Shown here: piece after piece, positions 10,874-19,922 of the stretch | Position numbering within the stretch: the stretch's first letter is position 1 | Layout: each line of letters starts with the position of its first letter | Assembly: GCA_963734125.1 (NCBI GenBank) | Contig: CAVTGB010000086.1 | Location: forward strand, 62,001-126,000 | Origin: DATARH01 sp963734125 | GTDB taxonomy: Bacteria; Pseudomonadota; Alphaproteobacteria; ATCC43930; CGMCC-115725 | Reading direction: 5' to 3' | DNA length: 64,000 nt | Translations under genes and position numbers: made by a program | Notes under the pieces: model-generated | The model's input: only the letters and a program-made list of their open reading frames with translations | Databases searched by the model: none | Told to the model about the DNA's origin: nothing

Positions 10874-12289
10874 ATGATTCATCCGGTGATCCTGTCGGGC
10901 GGGAGCGGCACGCGGCTGTGGCCGATGTCGCGCGCGCTCTATCCGAAGCAGCTGTTGGCGCTGACGGGGGAGCGTAGCCTGTTGCAGGAGACCGTGCTTC
11001 GCGTTGCAAACGACGCCGAGTTTGCCGCTCCCTTGATCATCGCCAATGAGGAGCACCGCTTCATCATCGCCGAGCAACTGCGCGCGATCGGCGCCCTGCC
11101 CGATGCGCTGGTGCTCGAGCCCACCGGCCGCAACACCGCCCCGGCGGCTTGCGTTGCCGCGTTGCGGCTCGCGGCGCGCGAGCCCGAGGCGTTGATGCTG
11201 GTGATGCCGTCCGATCACGTGATCGGCGATCTTGACGCCTTCCGCCGCGCCGTCGAGCGCGCGGCTGCGGCGGCGCGCGGCGAGCATCTGGTGACGTTCG
11301 GCATCACGCCCGAGCGCGCCGAGACCGGCTATGGCTACATCGCCAAAGGGGAGGTGCTCGCGGGGTGCGACGGCGCCTTCGCGGTCAAGGGCTTTGTCGA
11401 AAAGCCGGATGCGGCGACCGCGGAGCACTACCTCGCCTCGGGCGACCATTTCTGGAATAGCGGCATCTTCCTCTTTCCGGTGGCGCTTTATCTCGCCGAG
11501 CTCGGGCGCCTGCGCCCCGATATGCTCGCCGCCTGCAAGGCGGCGCTGGCGGGCGCGCGGGTCGACAGCGATTTCATCCGCCTCGACAAGACGGCGTTTG
11601 CCGCCTGCGCGAGCGACTCCATCGATTATGCCGTGATGGAGCACACCAAGCGCGCGGCGGTGGTGCCGGTCGCGATGGCGTGGAGCGATCTGGGCTCGTG
11701 GGACGCGCTCTGGGAATTGGGAACAAAGGACGAGCGCGGCAACGCGCTCCTCGGCAATGTCGTCGCCGAGGCGACGAGCAACTGCTATTTGCGCTCGGAG
11801 AATGGGCTGATCGCCGCGGTCGGGGTCGAGGATCTGGTCGTTGTCGCCACCGACGATGCGGTGATGGTGGCGCCGCGCAACCGCACCCAAGAGGTGAAAA
11901 CCCTGGTCGCCCGCCTCCTCGCTGAGCGGCGCGAGGAAGCCGACGCGCTCTCGACCGTGCACCGCCCCTGGGGGACCTACCGGGCCCTGCACAACGGCCA
12001 CCGGGTCCAGGTCAAGCACATCACGGTAAAGCCCGGCGGCAAGCTTTCGTTGCAGATGCACCACCACCGGGCCGAGCATTGGGTCGTCGTCCAGGGCACC
12101 GCCCGGATCGTGCGCGGCAACGAAGAACTGATCCTCACCGAGGACCAGTCGACCTACATCCCGCTCGGCACCGCGCACCGCCTGGAAAATCCGGGCAAGA
12201 TCCCGCTCCACGTCATCGAGGTGCAATCGGGCAGCTATCTCGGCGAAGACGACATCGTCCGCTTCGAAGACAGCTACGGGCGGGAGTAG
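10874..12289 (+). CDS. manC: Mannose-1-phosphate guanylyltransferase/mannose-6-phosphate isomerase
   Basis: This is an intact bifunctional enzyme of 471 residues. The guanylyltransferase signature VILSGGSGTRLWPMSR lies at residues 5-20, followed by YPKQLLAL. FVEKPDAATAEHYLASGDHFWNSGIF holds the PMI-associated FVEKP motif. The cupin isomerase domain at the C-terminus has RPWGTYRAL, KPGGKLSLQMHHHRAEHWVVV and HVIEVQSGSYLGEDDIVRFED. It makes GDP-mannose for exopolysaccharide or LPS. I chose the ATG at 10874, just after a GGCGGC stretch; the upstream in-frame ATG lies in a repeat. No other sugar genes adjoin it. Confidence 0.95.
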   Translation: MIHPVILSGGSGTRLWPMSRALYPKQLLALTGERSLLQETVLRVANDAEFAAPLIIANEEHRFIIAEQLRAIGALPDALVLEPTGRNTAPAACVAALRLAAREPEALMLVMPSDHVIGDLDAFRRAVERAAAAARGEHLVTFGITPERAETGYGYIAKGEVLAGCDGAFAVKGFVEKPDAATAEHYLASGDHFWNSGIFLFPVALYLAELGRLRPDMLAACKAALAGARVDSDFIRLDKTAFAACASDSIDYAVMEHTKRAAVVPVAMAWSDLGSWDALWELGTKDERGNALLGNVVAEATSNCYLRSENGLIAAVGVEDLVVVATDDAVMVAPRNRTQEVKTLVARLLAERREEADALSTVHRPWGTYRALHNGHRVQVKHITVKPGGKLSLQMHHHRAEHWVVVQGTARIVRGNEELILTEDQSTYIPLGTAHRLENPGKIPLHVIEVQSGSYLGEDDIVRFEDSYGRE

Positions 12290-12312
12290 GAACTTCTCTC
12301 CCGCACCCTTCA

Positions 12313-12345
12313 ATTGTCATCCCGGCGAAGGCCGGGATCCATCGA
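12313..12345. repeat. Left arm of a split bipartite palindromic repeat
   Basis: TCATCCCGGCGAAGGCCGGG is the same arm as in the complete repeats elsewhere in the window. Its inverted partner arm lies at 13709-13735, with the IS110 element between them. This suggests the insertion split a single repeat. Confidence 0.7.
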
Positions 12346-13708
12346 TCCGCGTCCGAGACAGTTCTCTAATGGGTCAAGGGGCGGCGGCTCGTTTGTGAGC
12401 GATATTGACGCCTGTAGGGTGTCTGCGTTCTCTACGTGCTCATGTGGCACTTGATGGGGTTAGCTGGGTGCAGAGCGGCTCGGTTGAAATCGCAATCGGC
12501 CAAACTGACCGTATGCTACAGAATCGGCGCCATCATCTACTCCCTCCCTCGGGCGTCGCTCCGCTCGGGAGCTCGGTTCGATCTCCTATCCGGCTAGTGC
12601 TGCTCGCTACGCCGGTTTGAACTCGGTGCCGTGTCGCAGAATGGCGTGCATGATGATGGCGAGGCGCCGGGCGAGCGCGATCCGCGCCTTTCGCATCGTC
12701 GATCGTTTGGCGATCGCGATTGCCCAGTCCTTGAGCTTCAGCGGTCCCTTGTAGCGCGTCAGCATGACGTTTGCGGCCTCGTACAAGAGTGTGCGGACCC
12801 GTCGATCGCCGCACTTCGAGATGCTGCCGGTGTAGTCAACCTCGCCTGATTGGTAGCGCCGCGGCACTAAACCGAGATAAGCACCGATGTCACGGGATCG
12901 TCGGAAGCGGCTGGGATCGTCGACTGCGGCTGTGAAGGCGAGCGCAGTGAGCTGGCCGACACCGGGAATGCTCATCAGCCGCCGGCACGCGTCGGACGCC
13001 CTGACCATCCGTCTTATGTCCGCGTCGATCGCCACGACGGCGGCGAGCACAGCGACACGCGCCGCAACCAGACCCCGCATGGCGGCGGACAGGCCAGGAA
13101 TGCCTTCGCTCGCCTGGAGCGCCTGCCTGATGAAGGCAGGGCTGAGCGCACGTGGCAGTCGGACGCCGAACACCACGGCAAGGCCGCGGATCTGGTTCTC
13201 CAGAGTGACCCGCTGACCGACCAGCTTCTTGCGAGCGATGATCAGCGACCGGACAGCATGTGCCGACAGGGACTTCACATGAACCGGCTTGAAGAAGCCG
13301 GTGCGGGCGAGATGCGCCAGGCCGCGTGCATCGTTGCGGTCGGTCTTGTGCGTCGCTAACAACTTCAGCGCCTGATAGGCCTGCCGACTCTCGACGCAGA
13401 CGACGGGTAATCCAAGCTGGCTCAAGCCGTGGTAGAGCATCGGAGCCATTCGGCCCGTCTCGAATACGACCCGCCGGCAGGCCGGAACCTGCGCAAGCTC
13501 AGCCGCGATATCGGCAGGCGTAGACGGTACCTTCGCGCTGTGGATCACCGCGCCGTTTCCGGTCACGACGCAAACGTGTGTCTCTGCCATCGAGACATCC
13601 AAACCGGCAAAATACTCCATGAGTTGGGTCTCCTCTTCCAGTGTGAAGCCGATCCGATCCTATCGGCCTCCGAGAAGAGCCACCGCCCATTACCCGATGT
13701 TGAAAAAT
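12346..13708 (-). mobile_element. IS110-family insertion sequence lying between two repeat arms
   Basis: The element holds one intact transposase gene (12607-13620) on the minus strand. It has about 88 bases upstream of it and about 260 bases of non-coding DNA downstream. Limits are inferred from the flanking repeat arms because this family lacks clear terminal inverted repeats. The downstream non-coding stretch contains CTCCCTCCCTCGGGCGTCGC paired with GCTCGGGAGCTCGG and other foldable segments. In IS1111-type members the guide (bridge) RNA lies on that side. Element length of about 1.36 kb fits the family. Confidence 0.7.
12607..13620 (-). CDS. IS110-family transposase (DEDD recombinase)
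   Basis: This is an intact 337-residue protein. The RuvC-like DEDD domain shows D8 in GLDVS, E54 in VFETG, and D94 and D97 in THKTDRNDARGL. The C-terminal Transposase_20 domain has SIPGVGQLTALAF near residue 217 and the candidate nucleophile S258 in RRYQSGE. All catalytic positions are present, so the element could be active. The family cuts and joins without terminal repeats and is guided by an RNA from the element's own end. Confidence 0.95.
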   Translation of the reverse strand: MEYFAGLDVSMAETHVCVVTGNGAVIHSAKVPSTPADIAAELAQVPACRRVVFETGRMAPMLYHGLSQLGLPVVCVESRQAYQALKLLATHKTDRNDARGLAHLARTGFFKPVHVKSLSAHAVRSLIIARKKLVGQRVTLENQIRGLAVVFGVRLPRALSPAFIRQALQASEGIPGLSAAMRGLVAARVAVLAAVVAIDADIRRMVRASDACRRLMSIPGVGQLTALAFTAAVDDPSRFRRSRDIGAYLGLVPRRYQSGEVDYTGSISKCGDRRVRTLLYEAANVMLTRYKGPLKLKDWAIAIAKRSTMRKARIALARRLAIIMHAILRHGTEFKPA

Positions 13709-13735
13709 GCGTCCCGGCCTTCGCCGGGATGACAA
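13709..13735. repeat. Right arm of the split palindromic repeat
   Basis: TCCCGGCCTTCGCCGGGATG is the inverted partner of the arm at 12313-12345. The two arms would form a normal bipartite repeat if the intervening IS110 element were removed. Confidence 0.7.
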
Positions 13736-13740
13736 TATTA

Positions 13741-14679
13741 TTAAACCTCAACTTTCGCGCCGGTGCGGCTGGTGATCAGGCCGTAGTGCTCGACGCGGCG
13801 GTGCTTCTCGAAGTTGAAGATCGTGCGCCGCAGGTAGTCGCCGAGTTCGAGATCGAGGGTCGCGGTGATGACCTCGTCGTCCTCGCCGAGCGCCGGGCGG
13901 CGATCTCGCCGGTCGGCGCGATGATCGCCGAGCCGCCGATCAGGCCGAACCCGTCTTCGGCGCCGCATTTGGCCGCCGCCAGCACCCAGGCCGCGTTCTG
14001 GTAGGCGCCGGCCTGCATCGACAGCAGGTGATGGAACATCCGCAGATGCTCGGGCTCGCGGGTGTGGATGTTCTCGATCGGCGTGTTGTAGCCGAGCGCG
14101 ACGATCTCGACCCCCTGCAGCCCCATGACCCGATAGGTCTCGGGCCAGCGCCGGTCGTTGCAGATGCACATGCCGACGACCGCGTCCAGCATCGCGCCAC
14201 ACGCTAAAGCCTTCGTTGCCGACATCGAAGTAGCGCTTTTCCAGATGCTGGAACGGCGCCTTCGGCAGGTGCTCGGAATGCCCGGGCAGGTGGATCTTGC
14301 GGTAGCGTCCGATGATTCGTCCGTCGGGATCGACCAGGATCGAGGTGTTGTAGTGGCGCGGCTCGCCCTTCTCCTCGGTCAGCTCGGCATAGCCGAGATA
14401 GAACCCGACGCCGAGCTCGCGCGGCGAGATCGAACAGCGGCCGGGTCTCCGGCGCCCGGCATCTCGCGCTCGAAATAGCGGTCGATCTCGGCCTGGTCGG
14501 TCATCCACCAGCGCGGAAAGAACGTCGTCAGCGCCAGCTCGGGAAAAACGACAAACCGAGCGCCGCTGGCCGTGCGCCTCGCGCAGCAGCGCCATCAGCC
14601 GCTTGACGACCGCCGCGCGGCTGTCGGCGAGATGGATCGGACCGAGCTGGGCAACGGCGGCGCGCAGTTTGCGGGACAT
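13741..14679 (-). pseudogene. N-carbamoyl-D-amino acid amidohydrolase (D-carbamoylase), frameshifted
   Basis: The order of segments matches the known D-carbamoylases: LRAAVAQLGPIHLADSRAAV, then LGVGFYLGYAEL, NTSILVDPDGRIIGRYRKIHLPG with the catalytic lysine, FQHLEKRYFDVG, and CICNDRRWPETYRVMGLQGV with the catalytic cysteine. It ends IFNFEKHRRVEHYGLI. Nitrilase superfamily, about 310 residues. Frame changes occur near 14550, 14440, 14205 and 13880, without extra stops. The start is the ATG at 14679. The enzyme hydrolyses N-carbamoyl-D-amino acids and lies directly downstream of the hydantoinase, so the pair should convert 5-substituted hydantoins to D-amino acids. Confidence 0.85.
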
Positions 14680-14704
14680 CGGGGGTCCTCCTTCAGACGC
14701 TGCG

Positions 14705-16174
14705 TTAAACAACGGCCCACCGGATGTCGCGGCGGCGAACTCGAGTTCCGGGTCGTGCGGCCGAGCGGTTTGGCGGCGTCGGAGAGGGCGCAGGGGAGGA
14801 AGTTGCCGCTGCCGCGCTCGGCGACGAGCTTGCCGTCATCGATGACGATGCGGCCGCGCGACAATACCGTGACCGGCCAGCCGGTGAGGTGCATCCCCTC
14901 ATAGGGCGTGTAGCCGACATTGTCGTGGATGTATCCCGCGCGCACGGTGACCTGGCGCTCCGGGTCCCAGATCGCGATGTCGGCGTCGCTGCCGACCGCG
15001 ATCGTGCCCTTCTTCGGATAGAGGCCGTAGATCTTGGCGGCGTTGGTCGCGGTCAGCGCGACAAAGCGGTTGAGGTCGATGCGGCCCTTGCCCGACCCCC
15101 TCGGAAAACAACAAGCGGCACGCGCAGTTCGATGCCGGGGACGCCGTTGGCGGTGTCCTTGAAGGTGGTCTTGTCGCCTTTCGGCAGTTTGCCGGTAGCG
15201 TCGATAGCGATAGGGCGCGTGGTCGGAGGAGAACACCTGGAAGGTGCCGTTGGAAAGCCCGCGCCACACCGCTTCCTGGCCCGCCTTATCGCGCGGCGGC
15301 GGCGAGCAGCAGAATTTGGTGCCTTCGAGGTCCATCGACGATGTCGTCGGCGGTCAGAAACAGATATTGCGGGCAGGTCTCGCCGTAGATCTTGAGGCCC
15401 TTGGTTTGCGCGTCGCGGATGACATCGATCGCCTCGGCGGCCGAGACGTGGACGATCAGGATCGGCACGTCGAGGAGTTGCGGACAGGGCGACCGCCCGG
15501 TTGGTCGCTTCGCCCTCGGCGATCCGGGCGTGGCAGACGGCGTGGTAGCGCGGCTGCGCCAGCCCGTTTTCCAGGAGCCGGTCGGCGAGCCACTGGATCA
15601 TGTCGTGGTTTTCGGCATGGACCATGACAAAGGCGCCCTCGCGCCGCGCCAACGGCGAGGATGTCGAGCATCTGGCGGTCGTCGAGCCGCAGGAGGTCGT
15701 AGGTCATGTAGACCTTGAACGAGGTGTAGCCGTCGCGGATCAGGGCCGGCAGTTCCTGCCCCAGCACGTGCTCGGAAGGGTCGGAGATGATCAGGTGGAA
15801 GGCGTAGTCGATCACCGCCTTGGGGCCGGGCCGCCTCGTGGTACTCCTCGACGACTTGGCGCAGCGACTGGCCGCGATGCTGGGCGGCGAAGGGAATGAC
15901 CGTCGTCGTGCCGCCGAACGCCGCCGACACCGTCGCGCTGTAGAAATCGTCGGCGCACATGATTCCAGCCGAGGAGCGCTGCTCGATATGGCAATGGCTG
16001 TCGATGCCGCCCGGGCAGAACCAGCCGGCCGCTCGCGTCGATCTCGCGCGCCCCCGGGCCGAGGCCCGCGCCGAGCGCGGCGACGATCCCGTCCTTGACG
16101 CCGACGTCGCATTGCGTTGTATCGGCGGCGGTCGCCACCGTGCCGTTGCGGATGACGAGATCGAAATCGGCCAT
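14705..16174 (-). pseudogene. D-hydantoinase/dihydropyrimidinase, frameshifted
   Basis: The ATG at 16174 gives MADFDLVIRNGTVATAADTT. Metal-site and family motifs follow across frames: GIDSHCHIEQ, the carboxylated-lysine segment DGYTSFKVYMTYD, MVHAENHDMI, VHVSAAEAIDVIRDA, CSPPPRDKAGQE, SSDHAPYRYDATGK and TATNAAKIYGLYPKKGTIAVGSDADI. The span fits a 480-residue amidohydrolase. Frame changes appear near 16015, 15830, 15645, 15475, 15340, 15205 and 15100. It opens hydantoin or dihydropyrimidine rings. The gene sits just upstream of D-carbamoylase in the same direction, which supports hydantoinase rather than pyrimidine catabolism. Confidence 0.86.
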
Positions 16175-16242
16175 CGCTCTTCCCCCTGCTTGTCCAGCGG
16201 CGAACGTGACGCAGAAAATACGCCGCCCGCCGCCCGAGCGCA

Positions 16243-16322
16243 TCCGTCATTCCGGCGCAAGCGGGAACCCAGTACCAGCGTATCGTCGCCTGCCCTGGAT
16301 GCCCGCTTTTGCGGGCACGACG
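16243..16322. repeat. Bipartite palindromic intergenic repeat, copy 2
   Basis: Arms TCATTCCGGCGCAAGCGGGA and GCCCGCTTTTGCGGGCACGA face each other around a spacer, as in the copy at 10782. It separates the divergent hydantoinase and MFS genes. Confidence 0.75.
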
Positions 16323-16369
16323 GATGAGTGATGGTTGCGTTCCGTGGCCCGTCGCGTCAGCATCCCGCG

Positions 16370-17578
16370 ATGTCACTGATCACGACGAGCCTCGAGCGGA
16401 TTGCGGCGCCAGAGCGGCGCACGATGGGGATCGCCTGCGGCGCGCATGTGCTGCATGACGGCTTTACCGACCTCCTCTACGTGCTCCTACCGCTGTGGCA
16501 GGTCGAATTCGGCCTCGGCTACGCCGCGGTCGGCGCGTTGCGGGCGTTGTATTACGGCTCGATGGCGGCATTGCAGATGCCTTCCGGCTGGCTCGCCCTG
16601 CGCATCGGCGGTCCGCTGCTGCTCGGGATCGGCACCGCGCTCGCCGGTGTCGGGTTTCTGATCGCCGGGGCGAGCAGCGGCTTCCTACTGTTGGTCGTGG
16701 CGCTGATCATCGGCGGCGCCGGATCGAGCGTGCAGCATCCGATCAGCGCCCATCTCGTGGCCGAGGCCTTTGCCGGACCACGCTCGCGCGGCGCGCTCGC
16801 CGCCTACAATTTCTCTGGCGATCTCGGCAAGATGGCGTTCCCAGCGGCGACCGCCGGGCTCTTGATGATCTTGCCGTGGCGCGCGACGACCACCGTCATC
16901 GGCCTCATAGGTCTGGCCGCTGCCGCGGCGATCCTCAGCGTGCGCGGCCTTCCCCGCCGGTCGGCAAGCCGCGCTCCCTCGAACCAGGCCGAGACCGCAG
17001 CCAGGCCCAAGCCGGTCGGGCGCGGCTTTCCGCTGCTCTTGGCGATCGCGATGATCGACAGCGCGACGCGAATGGGATTTCTGACGTTCCTGCCGTTCCT
17101 GTTGAAGATGAAGGGCGCCGACCTGCCGATGATCGGCACCGCACTCACCCTCGTCTTCACCGGCGGCGCTGCGGGAAAACTGGTCTGCGGCTGGCTTGGC
17201 GTGCGGCTCGGCATGGTGCGGGCGACGATTCTGACCGAGGGATTGACCACCGCCCTGATCCTGATGCTGCTGCCGCTGCCGCTGGTGCCGGGCCTTACGC
17301 TGCTGCCGCTGATCGGGGTCGCGCTCAACGGTACCTCGTCGGTGCTCTACGGCACGGTTCCCGAGCTTGTCGCCCCCGAGCGCCGGCAGCGCGCGTTCGG
17401 TATCTTTTATACCGGCGGGGTCGGCGCCGGCGCGCTGGCGCCGGTCCTCTACGGCCTCGTCAGCGACCTCATCGATGTCCCGGTGATGATGATGCTGATC
17501 GCCGCCGTCGTGCTGGTCACCCTGCCGCTGACCTGGGCGCTGCGCCCGGTGTTGCGCCAAATCGCGGCACAGGGCTGA
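16370..17578 (+). CDS. MFS permease, fosmidomycin-resistance-like
   Basis: This is an intact 402-residue membrane protein with twelve predicted helices. The opening MGIACGAHVLHDGFTDLLYVLLPLWQVEFGLGYAAVGALRALYYGSMA resembles the Fsr group of MFS transporters; GSSVQHPISAHLVAEAF and FNFSGDLGKM-type loops follow. It is divergent from the hydantoinase and could export or import its substrates or product, although this is inference from position only. The ATG at 16370 was preferred over 16328 because homologous sequence begins there. Confidence 0.8.
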   Translation: MSLITTSLERIAAPERRTMGIACGAHVLHDGFTDLLYVLLPLWQVEFGLGYAAVGALRALYYGSMAALQMPSGWLALRIGGPLLLGIGTALAGVGFLIAGASSGFLLLVVALIIGGAGSSVQHPISAHLVAEAFAGPRSRGALAAYNFSGDLGKMAFPAATAGLLMILPWRATTTVIGLIGLAAAAAILSVRGLPRRSASRAPSNQAETAARPKPVGRGFPLLLAIAMIDSATRMGFLTFLPFLLKMKGADLPMIGTALTLVFTGGAAGKLVCGWLGVRLGMVRATILTEGLTTALILMLLPLPLVPGLTLLPLIGVALNGTSSVLYGTVPELVAPERRQRAFGIFYTGGVGAGALAPVLYGLVSDLIDVPVMMMLIAAVVLVTLPLTWALRPVLRQIAAQG

Positions 17579-17648
17579 GCCAGCCCTCGACAATCGTGCC
17601 GGCGAAGGTATATTGGCTCCGAACAAAGCAGGAACTCAGGCGATCCCC

Positions 17649-17933
17649 ATGACCGAGCCGGCAACGCAACGCGAGACGGCTGCGCAATCCTATCGGGGCC
17701 GGGTGCTGGTCGCGGTGCCGCCGGGCGGGTTCGGTCCACAGCTCGCGGCAATTCAGGCCTGGCTCGACAGGCATTGCGGGCCGGCGGGTTGGGCATCGGC
17801 CCCGGCCGGGCTCGACGGTGTGTTCAATGACGCCGTCGCGTTCTATTTCGCCGACGAAGCCGATGCCCGAGCCTTTGTCGATCGGTTCTGCTGCGGCTAT
17901 CGCACCCGGGTCGCGATGATGGCGCCGCGATGA
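17649..17933 (+). CDS. Hypothetical small protein
   Basis: This is a 94-residue soluble protein that I do not recognise. The ATG at 17649 begins MTEPATQRETAAQSYRGRVLVAVPP. The middle has FNDAVAFYFADEADARAFVDRFCCGYRTRV, which reads like a small alpha/beta domain. It lies 71 bases after the MFS gene and 25 bases before the TauE-like gene, so it could be part of one transcript. No signal peptide or membrane segment is seen. Confidence 0.55.
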   Translation: MTEPATQRETAAQSYRGRVLVAVPPGGFGPQLAAIQAWLDRHCGPAGWASAPAGLDGVFNDAVAFYFADEADARAFVDRFCCGYRTRVAMMAPR

Positions 17934-17957
17934 TGCCGCCGCGATGATGATGCAGCG

Positions 17958-18710
17958 GTGACCCCGGCCGACTGGGCCGGGTTGGCGGCGACGAGTTTTG
18001 CCGCGGCCCTGTTGCAAGCGGCCAACGGGTTCGGCTTTGCGGTGCTCGCCGCGCCGTTTTTTCTGCTGTTCGCCGCACCCGGCGCCGCGATCCAGCTTGT
18101 CATCATCGTCACCCTGGCGCTGTCGGTCGTGGTACTGCCCGGGGTGCAGCATCTGGTGCAAAAGCCGCTGCTCTTGCGCCTCTCGCTCGGCAGTCTGGCC
18201 GGGCTTCCGATCGGTCTCTTGGCCTTCAACCTGGCCGACCCGGTGCTGGTGCGCGCTGCCGCCGGGGCGATAATCGCGGTGTTCGCCGGCGTCTTGGCCG
18301 CCAACCATTGGCGCCGGCGGAGGGCCGCATTTGCCTTATCGACGGGCGGCGATCTCGCCACCGGCGCGATTTCGGGGGTCGCCACCGCGATGGTCGGCAT
18401 GGCCGGCCCGCCGGTGCTGATCTATCTGATGCTGACCGGCGCCCCGCCGCGGGCGGTACGCGCGACATTGCTGACGTATTTCGCGCTGGTCTATGCGGCA
18501 ACTCTCCTCGCGCATATCGCTGCGATCGGGGTGCCGCGCGCGACCTGGATCGCCGCGGCGAGCCTCGTCCCGGTCGCCTGGGCCGGCGGCCTCGTCGGCC
18601 GCTGGGTCGCCGGCCGGCTCGGCAACGAAGCCGCCGCCAGCCTCGCGATCCTGGTGCTGGGCGCCGCCGGCCTCTATACCCTCGCCGCGGTGGCCCGGGT
18701 CGCGCTATAA
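17958..18710 (+). CDS. TauE/SafE-family anion exporter
   Basis: This is an intact 250-residue membrane protein with GTG start. It has about eight hydrophobic helices arranged as two homologous halves, with GFGFAVLAAPFFLL and GAISGVATAMVGMAGPPVLIYLM as the repeated glycine/proline-rich cores. The family exports sulfite, sulfoacetate or related organic anions. Substrate is unknown here. Neighbours (MFS gene upstream, M20 hydrolase 24 bases downstream) suggest a shared transcript. Confidence 0.85.
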   Translation: MTPADWAGLAATSFAAALLQAANGFGFAVLAAPFFLLFAAPGAAIQLVIIVTLALSVVVLPGVQHLVQKPLLLRLSLGSLAGLPIGLLAFNLADPVLVRAAAGAIIAVFAGVLAANHWRRRRAAFALSTGGDLATGAISGVATAMVGMAGPPVLIYLMLTGAPPRAVRATLLTYFALVYAATLLAHIAAIGVPRATWIAAASLVPVAWAGGLVGRWVAGRLGNEAAASLAILVLGAAGLYTLAAVARVAL

Positions 18711-18733
18711 CCGCTCATTCCACCCGAGGATCG

Positions 18734-19915
18734 ATGCCGATGCCCATTATCGAGGAAATTCGCGTTGGTCATGACGAACTGACCGCATGGCGCCGCGACA
18801 TTCACGCCCACCCCGAATTGGGGTTCGAGGAACAGCGCACCTCTGATCTCGTCGCCGAAAAGCTCGCCGCCTTTGGCATCGAGGTGCATCGCGGCATGGC
18901 GAAGACCGGGGTCGTCGGGCGCCTGCGGGTCGGCAACTCGCCGCGCGCGATCGGGCTCAGAGCCGACATGGATTGCCTGCCGATCCTGGAGGCCAACAGT
19001 TTTGCCCATCGCTCGCAACACGCCGGCCGGATGCATGCCTGCGGCCATGACGGCCACACGACGATGCTGCTCGGCGCGGCGCGTCATCTTGCGCGGACCC
19101 GCAATTTCGACGGCACCGTGCATTTCATCTTCCAGCCGGCCGAAGAGGGCCTCGGCGGCGGCGCGGCGATGGTGAACGACGGGCTTTTCGACGAATTTCC
19201 GTGCGACGCGATTTTCGGCATGCACAACCGGCCGGGGCTCGCCATCGGCAAGTTCCAGATCCGCCCGGGAGCGATGATGGCGGGCGGCGCGTTTTTCGAT
19301 ATCGCAATCATCGGGAAGGGCGCCCACGGCGCGCGCCCGGAGGCCGGGGTCGATCCGGTGCTGGTCGGGAGCCACATCACAACGGCGCTCCAATCGATCG
19401 TCGCGCGCAATGTGCGTGCGGTCGACACTGTTGTCGTCAGCGTGACGCAAATCCATGGCGGCGACGCCTATAACGTCATCCCCGAGCGCGCCGTCTTGCG
19501 CGGCACCGTGCGCTGCTTCAGCCATACGACGATGGACCTTGTCGAAGAACGGATGCGGGCCATCGCCGAGGGCGTTGCCGGCGGTTTCGGCGCAACCGCC
19601 AGCCTCGATTTCCGCCGGCTGTTCCCGCCGCTCGTCAACCATGCCGACGAGACCCGCTTTATCGCCGACACCGCCGCCGAGCTGGTCGGCGAAGACAATG
19701 TCAACCGCCACGGCAACCTCGTCATGGCGTCGGAGGATTTCTCCTACATGCTGGAGCGGGTGCCCGGCGCCTATATCCAGATCGGCAATGGCGACGGCGA
19801 GGGCGGGTGCGAAGTACACAACCCCGGCTACGATTTCAACGACGCCGCGCTGCCCTACGGTGCCGCCCTCTTCGTCCGCCTCGCCGAGCGCCGCCTCGCC
19901 CGAATGACGGGTTGA
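18734..19915 (+). CDS. M20-family amidohydrolase (hippurate hydrolase/N-acyl amino acid hydrolase-like)
   Basis: This is an intact protein of about 393 residues. It starts MPMPIIEEIRVGHDELTAWRRDIHAHPELGFEEQRT, the usual opening of the HipO/ArgE-like amidohydrolase group. Metal-site motifs are MHACGHDGHTTMLLG, FQPAEEGLGGG and the C-terminal MASEDFSYML. The dimerization lid region carries GKGAHGARPEAGVDPV. It releases amino acids from N-acyl derivatives in the cytoplasm. Following a hydantoinase/carbamoylase locus, a role in amino-acid derivative salvage is plausible. A second in-frame ATG lies at 18740. Confidence 0.9.
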   Translation: MPMPIIEEIRVGHDELTAWRRDIHAHPELGFEEQRTSDLVAEKLAAFGIEVHRGMAKTGVVGRLRVGNSPRAIGLRADMDCLPILEANSFAHRSQHAGRMHACGHDGHTTMLLGAARHLARTRNFDGTVHFIFQPAEEGLGGGAAMVNDGLFDEFPCDAIFGMHNRPGLAIGKFQIRPGAMMAGGAFFDIAIIGKGAHGARPEAGVDPVLVGSHITTALQSIVARNVRAVDTVVVSVTQIHGGDAYNVIPERAVLRGTVRCFSHTTMDLVEERMRAIAEGVAGGFGATASLDFRRLFPPLVNHADETRFIADTAAELVGEDNVNRHGNLVMASEDFSYMLERVPGAYIQIGNGDGEGGCEVHNPGYDFNDAALPYGAALFVRLAERRLARMTG

Positions 19916-19922
19916 GCCTGGT

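Noticed and set aside
10745..12313. 522-codon minus-strand open frame
   Set aside because: It is the reverse reading of manC, which has full catalytic motifs.
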